A DNA stretch of 9,793 bases, taken from Clostridia bacterium (GTDB lineage Bacteria; Bacillota; Clostridia; Saccharofermentanales; UBA5734). A program made the position numbers and the translations under genes. This document shows positions 1-6,992 of this stretch, piece after piece. A model generated the notes under the pieces. The model was not told the origin of the DNA. It ran no database searches and worked only from the letters and a program-made list of their open reading frames with translations. Numbering within the stretch: position 1 is the stretch's first letter; the number at the start of each line of letters is the position of its first letter. The DNA is taken from contig JAGPFK010000028.1 in assembly GCA_018056585.1 (NCBI GenBank), forward strand, positions 1-9,793, given 5' to 3'.

Positions 1-118
1 ATCTTTTTGACACATCATAGCCAATACATCCGCATACAGTGTAACCAGTCCAATAGACCAGTGGCAAACACGATTCTGTTGTCTTTTTGTACTTTGATGT
101 TGGTCATCTGAAATTTCA
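1..118. other. Left-edge stretch, no gene recognised
   Basis: No recognisable gene. Plus-strand frame 1 is open from the window edge to a TGA at 109-111 and would give a short, partly hydrophobic tail (ending ILLSFCTLMLVI). The minus strand also has a short open frame running off the edge. Neither matches a family I know, and both are short enough to occur by chance. The segment could hold the end of an upstream gene or the promoter of the following glycosidase gene, but I see no convincing -35/-10 pair. Confidence 0.3.
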
Positions 119-178
119 TTGTTGAAAGAAAGCACCCGTGATACGATCAAAGCAAAAATACAGGATGGTGACAAGATC

Positions 179-1795
179 ATGAAAAAAGTTCAACAGTGGC
201 TTTGCCATGAAATTGAGTTTTCAGACAAAAGAGCACCGCATACGTCTCATTGCGGCATTACAGCTCAATTTACATCTCCATCTGGACGTCAATTTGACCG
301 TGAAGCTTTTTGGGATGGCGGTGAAACCTTTCGCGTTCGTTATGCCCTGACAGAGCCTGGCGTCTGGCGCTATATTCTAGCGGGTGCTGAAACCATGATG
401 GAAGATGAACTTGAATGCATCCCTTATTTGGGAAATTTACCAATCTATCAGCATGGATTTCTCAAAGTCGGGCCACGAGGCCGATACCTGTGCTATGCCG
501 ATAACACGCCATTTTTTTGGTTGGGTGACACACATTGGCATTTTGCCATCAAAGAGAGATGGAATGAAAGCAACGATGCGCGCTTCAAAAACCAGTTCCA
601 GGCTGTTGTGGACAAGCGTGCTGAACAACAATTTACTGTTTACCAATGTCATTTCCATTGTGAAGCCTTAGAGGCTGCCAATGGAAATGACCGCTATTTT
701 AAAAAGGCAGGCGATGCCTGGATTCCTCAAATTAATTTTTTTAAAAATGACCTGGATCCGAAAATGGCTTACCTTGCTGAAAAAGGGTTTTGCATTGCTG
801 CGGGCCTTTCCTGGTTTTATTCAGCCTTAGCGGAAGGTGCGGAAGAATATTACAAAATGGCTGCTCGCTATTTGATCGCTCGATACGGAGCCTATCCGAT
901 GATCTGGACACTGGCCGGCGAAGTGGGGGGCTACCATGCAGGGATGCGTGATTATTTTATAAATTTCTGGCGTGAAATCGCCAAAACCATTGAAACATTC
1001 GACAGCTATCAGCATTTACAAACGGCTCACTACACCAATGAAAGACCTTTTGCCGATTATTATCAGGACGAGTCATGGTTTGATTTCACAATGAACCAGG
1101 CAGGCCACGGCGATTATCCCATTGACTCCAGGCCCTATCAATCACATCGTGCTTTATATCCGGCCAAGCCGTTTATCGAATCAGAATCCATGTATGAGAA
1201 CATTCTGACGCTGGAACCCATTGGGCGCCGTCGTGCTACGCCCGCCATGCTAAGACGCGTGGCCTACCTTGCTATGCAAAACGGCGCTTGCGGCTACACT
1301 TATGGGGCTCAGGGTCTGTGGCATTTTCAGTGGGACGTACCGACTGACAACACATTTCAGACGGGTTTTGGCACCTTTGATCCCTGGTACAAAGCGATTG
1401 ATTTTCCGGGAGCGGACCAGATGACCCTTATGCGTCAGTTTTATGAAAGCGTTTCGTGGCAAAATCTGAGACCTTTATCCAATCATTATTTCTTTCCAAA
1501 AACCGAAGGCGGCCTGGTTATTACAAAAAATGATGAGGATCTACAAGCTCTTTTTATGCCATCCGTGCTGGCTGATGAGGAGATGAAAACCATTGTCGCT
1601 TATTTCTCCGAAGCGAATCGCTTTCCTGTTTCTTTTCATACACTCAGGCATTCCAGCTATGCTGCGTACTGGGTTGATCCCGCCACGGGCACTAAAACAG
1701 TGTTAGACGAAAAGATATACCCTGAAAATGGCGTTTGGGTTTCACCGGTAAAAGAAACAGAGGGTGATGCTTTACTTGTTTTATATGCCGTTTAA
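179..1795 (+). CDS. DUF5060/DUF4038 putative glycoside hydrolase, cytoplasmic
   Basis: About 538 residues. Residues 4-70 resemble the DUF5060 beta-sandwich that precedes many DUF4038 enzymes (motif FWDGGETFRVRY, then GVWRY). Residues 92-430 form the DUF4038 TIM-barrel, marked by PFFWLGDTHW (about 111-120), WTLAGEVGG (about 243-251, candidate acid/base Glu248) and FIESESMYE (about 332-340, candidate nucleophile Glu334 or Glu336). The tail, ending ALLVLYAV, looks like the usual C-terminal beta domain. DUF4038 includes the GH140 apiosidases and related glycosidases, so hydrolysis of a plant-type oligosaccharide is plausible, but the substrate cannot be read from sequence. There is no signal peptide, so it probably acts on imported sugars. 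I chose ATG 179 because AGGATGGTG (162-170) lies just upstream and the DUF5060 homology starts there. The frame stays open back to a TTG at 119, but no Shine-Dalgarno precedes that codon. Confidence 0.8.
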   Translation: MKKVQQWLCHEIEFSDKRAPHTSHCGITAQFTSPSGRQFDREAFWDGGETFRVRYALTEPGVWRYILAGAETMMEDELECIPYLGNLPIYQHGFLKVGPRGRYLCYADNTPFFWLGDTHWHFAIKERWNESNDARFKNQFQAVVDKRAEQQFTVYQCHFHCEALEAANGNDRYFKKAGDAWIPQINFFKNDLDPKMAYLAEKGFCIAAGLSWFYSALAEGAEEYYKMAARYLIARYGAYPMIWTLAGEVGGYHAGMRDYFINFWREIAKTIETFDSYQHLQTAHYTNERPFADYYQDESWFDFTMNQAGHGDYPIDSRPYQSHRALYPAKPFIESESMYENILTLEPIGRRRATPAMLRRVAYLAMQNGACGYTYGAQGLWHFQWDVPTDNTFQTGFGTFDPWYKAIDFPGADQMTLMRQFYESVSWQNLRPLSNHYFFPKTEGGLVITKNDEDLQALFMPSVLADEEMKTIVAYFSEANRFPVSFHTLRHSSYAAYWVDPATGTKTVLDEKIYPENGVWVSPVKETEGDALLVLYAV

Positions 1796-1862
1796 ATCTT
1801 AAACAGAAGAGATTTCCGCCGGCCATACAAAAATTCAAACGGATACTCCCTGGCGTTTGATC

Positions 1863-1868
1863 TATAAT
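1863..1868 (+). promoter_or_regulatory. Possible -10 element (TATAAT) before the 173-residue gene
   Basis: A perfect TATAAT lies 35 bases before the start codon of the next gene. The sequence 17 bases upstream (CGGATA, 1840-1845) is a poor -35 box and there is no TGn extension, so this is a tentative promoter. No terminator is visible between the glycosidase stop codon and this site, so readthrough from the upstream gene is also possible. Confidence 0.35.
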
Positions 1869-1903
1869 ATGATGTGAGGGGCTAAAAACAGGGGGCGGTC
1901 TGA

Positions 1904-2425
1904 ATGAAAGTGGAAATCAGAAACAACATGATGATGGTGACAACAGATTATTCCAGCATATTCGTTTCTGGTGCAAAACGATTAGGCGGAAGATGGGATC
2001 AAAGAAAAAAATCCTGGCTCTTTGATGCCAAGGATGAAGTCCACGTTCGCAACCTTCTCAAAAGAGTTTATGGAACTGACGGCTTGGATGAGCCTGAGCT
2101 TGTTCGCGTCAGATTGGATTTATACGGCTACTATAACGATTTATGTGCGAAGACATCATGGATTGAAATGTTCGGCAGGATATTGGTTGACCGGAAATAT
2201 TCGCATATGCCACCGATGGTGCATGATTCGGCCACTGTGATTCAGGGCGGTTTTGCGGATCAATCCGACATATCGGCAAAAAGAGAGTTGGAGCCAAAAG
2301 AGGGCACCATTCTTGAGATCAGAGATGTCCCCAGACAGCTTGCGGAAGATGAAATAACTTTCAATCCCTATGTTGAAATCATCGAAGAAAAAATCAATGA
2401 TCAGGAAGAACCTGCGTGTGAGTAA
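1904..2425 (+). CDS. Unrecognised 173-residue protein with HARP-like N-terminal motif
   Basis: I do not recognise this as a named gene. Residues 15-55 carry a pattern (SIFVSGAKRLGGRWDQRKKSW, then LFDAKDEVHVRNLLKRVYG) seen at the N-terminus of assorted bacterial, plasmid and phage proteins. It resembles the HARP module of SMARCAL1-type helicases: hydrophobic-x-K-x-LGGRWD-x-W-x-F-x-D followed by a helix. No helicase motifs follow. The remaining ~110 residues (VRVRLDLYGYYN onward) are unfamiliar and end in an acidic tail rich in Glu and Asp. There is no signal peptide or membrane segment, so it is probably cytoplasmic. The start is supported by AGGGGGCGG (1889-1897) seven bases before the ATG. 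It lies 108 bases after the glycosidase gene on the same strand and converges on the aldolase gene 57 bases away. A nucleic-acid-related role would be inference only. Confidence 0.65.
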   Translation: MKVEIRNNMMMVTTDYSSIFVSGAKRLGGRWDQRKKSWLFDAKDEVHVRNLLKRVYGTDGLDEPELVRVRLDLYGYYNDLCAKTSWIEMFGRILVDRKYSHMPPMVHDSATVIQGGFADQSDISAKRELEPKEGTILEIRDVPRQLAEDEITFNPYVEIIEEKINDQEEPACE

Positions 2426-2482
2426 TCAAAAATTATTTGCCAAAGCAGCCGCGATGGAGCCGGCCTTTCACAGTCTGCCTGC

Positions 2483-3787
2483 TTATGAATTTTGCTGGTC
2501 AATCAAATGAAAAACTTTATTAATTTCCTCAACTTCATCGGTTGTAATATGCACCACTTCGCCAATGTCCTTTGCATTGATGATGGAGTGGGCTGTGGAT
2601 TCCAATACTTCCAGCCGGTCGAAAGCCTGAAGCAAGGTCGTCCCTGTCACAATCACACAGTCATTTTTGAAAATAAAAGCCGGCTGAGATGCCGAAAAAG
2701 CTGTGGCGACTTTTTCTGGCGTTTTATAAATCTCCTCAAAGGGCCTTTTCTCGATCTCGCGCAGCAAGATATAGCTTTCTGGAATGGTCCTCGGATCAAA
2801 TGCAGCCTCTGTTACAGCAAAGGCCATGGCATGAGGCGGATGGGCCAACAAAACAGCGTTGATGCCCGGATTGTTTTCATAAATCAGGCTGTGGACCCGA
2901 ACCGCGCGTGAAGGAATCTTTCCCTGCTCTTTCATGTCCGCTTTGACACGCACCAGGTCTTCTTCGGCCAGATAAGCACGATCCTGACCGAAAGGCGTGA
3001 TGATAAAGCTGCCGTCAGAAAGTCGGACGGAATAGGTGCCATGCGTTGCCGTAAACAGTCCTTGTCTGTAAGAACGATGAATCAAAGTGATCATATCCCG
3101 TCTGGCCGCAAGTTCCTCCGAGCTTCTGGAGTGGGGTACAAAATCATCCATCTTCAGATGATAACGCGTTTCAGTCACCCGAAAGGATTCTGCGTTTAAA
3201 GCATGTGGCGGCCCCAGCTTTTTTGCGATAATTTCCAGATTAGCTGTGTATTCCAACGTTTCAAACATCATAAAAGCGGTGAACATATCATGAGCACCGA
3301 TACAGACACCGTGATTTTCAAGCATCACAATATCGATATCATTTTCAAACTGGGTGGCTATATTTTCTCCAAGTTTTTCACTTCCTGGTACGGCATAGGG
3401 GGCCATGGCTATTTTTCCGCAGGTTTTTCGAACTGTTGGAATCAAGTCAAGTTCCGGCAGTTTACGTGTGATCGAAAAAGCTACCAACGCTGGCGGATGC
3501 GCATGAAGCACAGCTTTTATATCTTCGCGTCTTTGGTATATTGACTCATGAAAGGGAAGTTCACTGGACGGTTTATGCATGCCGGTATAGGTGCCGTCCG
3601 GTTTCACGCAAATGATATCCTGACGCGTCAGCGATCCTTTATCAATACCGGCTGGCGTAATCCATATATTGCCACTGTCGTCCCGGATAGAGAGGTTCCC
3701 GCCGGAAGTGGTGGTCAAACCCCGATCATAAATCCGCTGCATAAACATAACCAATTGATCAGCTGGATGGATGTAAGCTATATTCAT
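2483..3787 (-). CDS. Tandem class II aldolase/adducin protein with degenerate second domain
   Basis: 434 residues, about twice the size of a single class II aldolase (FucA/AraD type), because two domains are fused. The N-terminal domain (about 8-195) has TSGGNLS (27-33), ITPAG (43-47), SSE with catalytic-type Glu76, the zinc pair His95 and His97 in LHAHPP, and ENHG with His159. It therefore looks able to bind Zn2+ and act on a phosphorylated sugar, by retro-aldol cleavage or epimerisation. The C-terminal domain (about 228-405) aligns without gaps around the site, but Glu76, His95 and His159 correspond to Ala295, Leu314 and Asp376. Only His316 of the His pair remains. It is probably structural or regulatory, like adducin head domains. 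The ATG is supported by AGAAGGG (3795-3801). It runs alone, convergent with the plus-strand genes. The exact substrate is unknown. Confidence 0.85.
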   Translation of the reverse strand: MNIAYIHPADQLVMFMQRIYDRGLTTTSGGNLSIRDDSGNIWITPAGIDKGSLTRQDIICVKPDGTYTGMHKPSSELPFHESIYQRREDIKAVLHAHPPALVAFSITRKLPELDLIPTVRKTCGKIAMAPYAVPGSEKLGENIATQFENDIDIVMLENHGVCIGAHDMFTAFMMFETLEYTANLEIIAKKLGPPHALNAESFRVTETRYHLKMDDFVPHSRSSEELAARRDMITLIHRSYRQGLFTATHGTYSVRLSDGSFIITPFGQDRAYLAEEDLVRVKADMKEQGKIPSRAVRVHSLIYENNPGINAVLLAHPPHAMAFAVTEAAFDPRTIPESYILLREIEKRPFEEIYKTPEKVATAFSASQPAFIFKNDCVIVTGTTLLQAFDRLEVLESTAHSIINAKDIGEVVHITTDEVEEINKVFHLIDQQNS

Positions 3788-3812
3788 AAAAAAGCCCTTC
3801 TTTCTCCTGCTT

Positions 3813-3841
3813 ATTATAAAGACACATCATCCAAAACAAAA
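3813..3841 (-). promoter_or_regulatory. Probable promoter of the double-aldolase gene
   Basis: On the minus strand a perfect TATAAT (3813-3818) sits 25 bases before the aldolase start codon. A T-rich -35-like sequence (TTTTGT at 3836-3841, 17-base spacer) lies upstream; the overlapping TTGTTT gives a 15-base spacer. The -10 is convincing and the -35 weak, which would suit an activator-dependent sugar gene. Confidence 0.5.
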
Positions 3842-3936
3842 GCCATCATAAAAGAAAAGAGTCTGATGGTTCTGTGCTTTGCATCATGAGTATTTGATGT
3901 TCTCTCTGAATATTACATCGAACAGCCATTGATATG

Positions 3937-3968
3937 AAAAAAGCCTGTAAAACAGTCGTTACAGGCTT
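3937..3968 (-). terminator. Rho-independent terminator of the tRNA-Pro gene
   Basis: Read on the minus strand, AAGCCTGTAA and TTACAGGCTT form a perfect 10-bp stem with an 8-base loop, followed directly by a run of T (stem arms at 3959-3968 and 3941-3950, T-run at 3937-3942). It lies 8 bases after the tRNA CCA end, so it ends the tRNA transcript and shields the aldolase promoter from readthrough. Confidence 0.9.
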
Positions 3969-3975
3969 CTTGTTA

Positions 3976-4052
3976 TGGTCGGAGTGACCCGATTTGAACG
4001 GGCGACCTCTTGCACCCCAAGCAAGCACTCTAGCCATCTGAGCTACACCCCG
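3976..4052 (-). tRNA. tRNA-Pro, anticodon GGG
   Basis: 77 nt with the CCA end encoded. The acceptor stem is CGGGGTG paired with CACTCCG (one G-U). The C1-G72 first pair is the bacterial proline identity pair, followed by A73 and CCA. The D-stem is GCTC/GAGT, the anticodon stem CTTGC/GCAAG around the loop TTGGGGT, and the T-arm GCCCG-TTCAAAT-CGGGT. The anticodon at 34-36 is GGG followed by G37, the target of TrmD m1G37 methylation in proline tRNAs. It reads CCC and CCU codons. All arms fold without mismatches apart from G-U pairs. It stands alone as a single tRNA unit with its own promoter and terminator. Confidence 0.96.
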
Positions 4053-4065
4053 ATGAACTGTTACA

Positions 4066-4094
4066 ATTGTAGTAACAGTCCTGTTTTCTGTCAA
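4066..4094 (-). promoter_or_regulatory. Consensus sigma-70/A promoter of tRNA-Pro
   Basis: Minus strand: TTGACA (4089-4094), exactly 17 bases, then TACAAT (4066-4071). Transcription would begin near 4059, only a few bases before the mature tRNA 5' end at 4052, which is normal for a stable RNA gene. It lies in the 81-base gap between the pnp stop codon and the tRNA. Confidence 0.9.
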
Positions 4095-4133
4095 GTTTTC
4101 TTGAAAAGCAAATGTCGTCCAGCAATAAGCTGT

Positions 4134-6398
4134 TTAGAAATCACGTTCTTTTCGATTCTTGTACGATGAAGAATCTGAATGACCATGATTTCGGTTGTTG
4201 TTGCGCTCACGCGGACCAGTTCTCTCGCGCGGGCCAGAGCTTCTGTTTTGACGTCGTTCGACATTTCGCTGACCTTTTCGTGCCTCTTGCTGTTCATCAT
4301 AATCGGCCGGCTTTTCCTGAGTATCACGGATTGATAAGTTGATTCGGCCCTGGTTGTCAATTTCAATTACTTTAACTTTGACCGGATCACCTTCTTTAAC
4401 AACGTCTTCAACCCGCTCAACATGCTTCCATGATAGCTTAGAAATATGGACAAGGCCCTCCCTGCCCGGCAGGAATTCCACAAATGCGCCAAAATCCATC
4501 AGGCGGGTAACATGACCATCAAAAGTTTGCCCCAGCTCCGGATCATGCACAATTCCAAGGATCATCTTCATCGCTTTTTCCGCCGCTTCGCTATTGGGTG
4601 ACGCGACATATACACGACCATCCTCTTCAATATCGATTTCGACGCCGGTTTCTTCAATGATTCGGTTGATAATCTTGCCGCCTGCGCCGATGACATCCCT
4701 TATCTTATCGATCGGGATAACAGTCTGGATGATTTTGGGCGCGTAAACAGACAAATCGGAGCGTGGTTCAGACAGGCAGGGTTTGATCACATTCTCGATG
4801 ATCTGCAGTCGTCCTTTTCGTGTCATTTCAAAAGCATCCCGGATGATGTCCAGAGTTAATCCGTCTACTTTGATGTCCACCTGAATGGATGTAATGCCTT
4901 CTGTTGTGCCCGCGACCTTAAAGTCCATATCGCCGAAAAAGTCCTCGATCCCTTGAATGTCCATAAAGACCAAATAGTCCTTTTTGTCTTCTTCATTGAT
5001 GATCAGGCCTGCTGAAATGCCGGCAACCGGGCGTTTGATCGGTACACCGGCATCCATCAGAGCAAGTGTACTGGCGCAAACGGAACCCTGAGACGTGGAT
5101 CCATTTGACATGGTCACTTCAGAAACACACCGGATGGCATAAGGGAATTCTTCCTCACTGGGCAGGACAGGCAACAGCGACCGCTCAGCCAGTGCACCGT
5201 GTCCTATCTCACGACGGCCCGGAGATCTTGCGTATTTTGCTTCGCCCGTCGAGTATCCAGGCATATTATAGTGATGCATGTAACGCTTTTCTTCTTCGTT
5301 ATCCAGTCCATCCAGAAGTTGGACTTTTGAAAGCGGCCCCAATGTGCAGGCCGTCAGAACCTGGGTCTGCCCACGCTGAAACAGAGCGCTGCCATGAACA
5401 CGCGGCAAGAAGCCAACAGAAGCCGACATGGGTCTGATTTCATCAATGCCTCTTCCATCCACACGCCTTTTTTCTTTTGCAAGATATTCGCGAACGACTT
5501 TTTTCTCTAACTCGTAGACTGCATCGGACGCAAAATCGGCCCATTCCGGGTTCAGCTCAGTCAAATGTGCTATAACTGCCGCCTGCAGCTCGGAAACAGC
5601 CGCGTCACGTTCGCGTTTGTCCACAGACAAAACAGCTTGACGCATCGCATCATAAGCAAAATCAAACACCTCTGCTGTAACTTCCTCAGGCACAGTGACG
5701 GATTCATAACTGAATTTCGGCTTGCCGATCTCCGCAACAATGCTGTCGATGAAATCACAAATATCCTGGATAACCCGATGACCTTCGGCAATGGCATTCA
5801 ACATGACATCTTCTGGCACTTCATTGGCGCCGGCCTCAATCATACAAATCTTCTCTTTTGTTCCGGCAAGCGTCACGATCATCTGACTGACATCGCGTTG
5901 TTTCTCATCCGGATTAATCACCACTTGGTTGTCCACCAGGCCAATCTGTACACCCCCAAACGGACCATGAAAAGGTATATCGGATATACACGTAGCGATT
6001 GAGGTGCCAATCATGGCTGCGATCTCCGGTGAGCAATCCTGGTCAACCGATAAAACCAGGTTGCTGACGGCAACATCATTGCGCAGATCCTTCGGGAACA
6101 GCGGACGCATAGGCCGGTCAATAACACGAGCGGTCAAAATAGCCTTTTCCGACGGACGGCCTTCACGTTTGATGAAACCGCCTGGAATCTTTCCGACACT
6201 GTACTGCTTTTCTTCATAATCAACACTGAGCGGGAAATAATCAATCCCGGCTCTGGGTTCATGTGAAGCCGTCACCGTAGACAATATGACGGTATCACCA
6301 TAACGAACGAGACATGAACCGTTTGCAAATAAAGCGATTTTTCCTGTCTCGATAACGAGCGGCCTTCCGGCCAATGTCATAGTAAATGTTCTTTCCAT
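4134..6398 (-). CDS. pnp: Polyribonucleotide nucleotidyltransferase (PNPase)
   Basis: 754 residues. PNPase degrades RNA 3' to 5' with phosphate, releasing nucleoside diphosphates, as a trimer and degradosome component in the cytoplasm. Domain order is complete: first RNase PH domain (about 10-140, with RPMRPLFP at 95-102), all-alpha linker (about 240-310), second catalytic RNase PH domain (about 313-545, with SPGRREIGHGALAER at 392-406, NGSTSQGSVCAS at 432-443, and GIEDFFGDMDFKVAGT at 483-498 holding Asp486, Asp490 and Asp492), KH domain (about 555-615, GAGGKI at 571-576) and S1 domain (about 622-692). It is longer than the usual ~700-710 residues because of a 60-residue basic, Arg/Asn/Gly-rich tail (about 695-754) likely to be disordered and RNA-binding. 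The ATG is preceded by GGAGG (6405-6409). It follows rpsO, as in many bacteria, and its leader holds large hairpins suggesting autoregulation. Confidence 0.98.
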   Translation of the reverse strand: MERTFTMTLAGRPLVIETGKIALFANGSCLVRYGDTVILSTVTASHEPRAGIDYFPLSVDYEEKQYSVGKIPGGFIKREGRPSEKAILTARVIDRPMRPLFPKDLRNDVAVSNLVLSVDQDCSPEIAAMIGTSIATCISDIPFHGPFGGVQIGLVDNQVVINPDEKQRDVSQMIVTLAGTKEKICMIEAGANEVPEDVMLNAIAEGHRVIQDICDFIDSIVAEIGKPKFSYESVTVPEEVTAEVFDFAYDAMRQAVLSVDKRERDAAVSELQAAVIAHLTELNPEWADFASDAVYELEKKVVREYLAKEKRRVDGRGIDEIRPMSASVGFLPRVHGSALFQRGQTQVLTACTLGPLSKVQLLDGLDNEEEKRYMHHYNMPGYSTGEAKYARSPGRREIGHGALAERSLLPVLPSEEEFPYAIRCVSEVTMSNGSTSQGSVCASTLALMDAGVPIKRPVAGISAGLIINEEDKKDYLVFMDIQGIEDFFGDMDFKVAGTTEGITSIQVDIKVDGLTLDIIRDAFEMTRKGRLQIIENVIKPCLSEPRSDLSVYAPKIIQTVIPIDKIRDVIGAGGKIINRIIEETGVEIDIEEDGRVYVASPNSEAAEKAMKMILGIVHDPELGQTFDGHVTRLMDFGAFVEFLPGREGLVHISKLSWKHVERVEDVVKEGDPVKVKVIEIDNQGRINLSIRDTQEKPADYDEQQEARKGQRNVERRQNRSSGPRERTGPRERNNNRNHGHSDSSSYKNRKERDF

Positions 6399-6420
6399 TT
6401 AAAAACCTCCATGGATTTGT

Positions 6421-6436
6421 CAGGCTTATTTGCCTG
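6421..6436 (-). promoter_or_regulatory. Small hairpin just upstream of the pnp Shine-Dalgarno
   Basis: CAGGC and GCCTG form a 5-bp stem around a 6-base A-rich loop on the RNA (AAATAA). It ends 11 bases before the GGAGG of pnp. With the larger hairpin at 6440-6533 it makes a two-hairpin leader. Confidence 0.5.
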
Positions 6437-6439
6437 TGT

Positions 6440-6533
6440 AAACCCGCGGAGCGGTAGTCTGTAGGGTCCATGGCTGTCACACAGAACTTTTCTCGTTCAG
6501 CCGCGCAACCTACCTTCTACTGTCCGCAGGTTT
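6440..6533 (-). promoter_or_regulatory. Long interrupted hairpin in the pnp leader
   Basis: On the minus strand the leader folds into one long irregular stem. The outer arm AAACCTGCGGA (6523-6533) pairs with TCCGCGGGTTT (6440-6450), 11 pairs with one G-U. Inside it come GTAG/CTAC (6517-6520 with 6454-6457), GTAGG/CCTAC (6509-6513 with 6461-6465) and GGCTG/CAGCC (6498-6502 with 6472-6476). In E. coli a comparable double-stranded pnp leader is cut by RNase III and PNPase then destabilises its own mRNA. The same logic here is inference from structure and position. Confidence 0.65.
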
Positions 6534-6540
6534 GCTCTTT

Positions 6541-6569
6541 TTTAAAACAGATGAGCGGTTTCCCGCTCA
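6541..6569 (-). terminator. Hairpin terminator/attenuator between rpsO and pnp
   Basis: TGAGCGG and CCGCTCA make a 7-bp stem capped by a GAAA tetraloop (6552-6569), 14 bases after the rpsO TAG stop. The following sequence is TCTGTTTT then A-rich, so the T-tract is short and offset. This looks like a partial terminator or a 3'-end stabilising hairpin that lets some transcription reach pnp. Confidence 0.6.
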
Positions 6570-6583
6570 CCTTTAAAATGCCC

Positions 6584-6847
6584 CTACTTTCTGATGTTCA
6601 GCTTGCTGATAATCGCCCGATAGCGTTCAACATCGACTCGAGCCAGGTAATCCAGCAGCCCGCGCCTTTGTCCAACCATCATCAACAGTCCGCGGCGAGA
6701 ATGATGATCATTCTTATGCACCTTGAGATGTTCATTGAGATGATTAATGCGTTCAGTCAACAGAGCAATCTGAACTTCCGGTGACCCCGTATCATTCTCA
6801 TGTAAGCCGTATGTGGCAATCAATTCTGCTTTTCTTGCTTTGTCCAT
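6584..6847 (-). CDS. rpsO: 30S ribosomal protein S15
   Basis: 87 residues, the normal length for bacterial S15 (88-89 in most species). It is a small all-helical protein that binds the central domain of 16S rRNA and starts assembly of the 30S platform. Typical motifs are GSPEVQIALLTERINHLNEHLKVH (about residues 22-45), HHSRRGLLMMVGQRRGLLDYL (about 48-68) and the C-terminal basic RYRAIISKLNIRK. The ATG is preceded by AGGAGGG (6858-6864) at a 10-base spacing. It leads the rpsO-pnp pair, has its own upstream promoter, and is separated from pnp by a hairpin. The ~80-base leader could hold an S15 autoregulatory site, but I cannot fold one convincingly. Confidence 0.98.
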   Translation of the reverse strand: MDKARKAELIATYGLHENDTGSPEVQIALLTERINHLNEHLKVHKNDHHSRRGLLMMVGQRRGLLDYLARVDVERYRAIISKLNIRK

Positions 6848-6934
6848 CTTATTTTGTCCCTCCTGTATTTTTCACCAATGTCAAAGTAAGTGGTTGGACA
6901 TGCCGCAAACCTTGATCATGGCAGATTAAAGAAA

Positions 6935-6963
6935 AAGATACCATAAGTTAAAGTGGATGTAAA
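6935..6963 (-). promoter_or_regulatory. Probable promoter of rpsO(-pnp)
   Basis: Minus strand: TTTACA (6958-6963), a 17-base spacer, then TATCTT (6935-6940). Each box differs from consensus at one or two positions and the spacing is optimal. Transcription would start near 6928, giving an ~80-base rpsO leader. It lies just downstream of the purM stop codon, where I see no purM terminator. Confidence 0.55.
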
Positions 6964-6992
6964 GCAAATGTGCCGTATTTTAGTTTGTTCCC

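Noticed and set aside
119..178. Upstream TTG start for the DUF4038 glycosidase
   Set aside because: No Shine-Dalgarno before 119, and the extra 20 residues do not belong to DUF5060; the ATG at 179 has AGGATGGTG upstream.
2426..2482. Possible bidirectional terminator between the convergent genes
   Set aside because: AGCAG/CTGCT and GCCG/CGGC arms exist but the stem is weak and interrupted, with no clean T-tract on either strand.
9..3830. GACACATCAT present at both 9-18 and 3821-3830
   Set aside because: A shared 10-mer is expected by chance in a window this size; there is no dyad symmetry or further copy to support an operator.
3846..4094. 82-residue open frame on the minus strand across the tRNA region
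   Set aside because: It covers the tRNA-Pro, its promoter and its terminator; the translation is simply that of the tRNA in one frame.
6879..6884. TTGACA on the minus strand as a second rpsO -35 box
   Set aside because: The -10 position 17 bases downstream falls on the rpsO Shine-Dalgarno (AGGGAC), which is not a -10 sequence.
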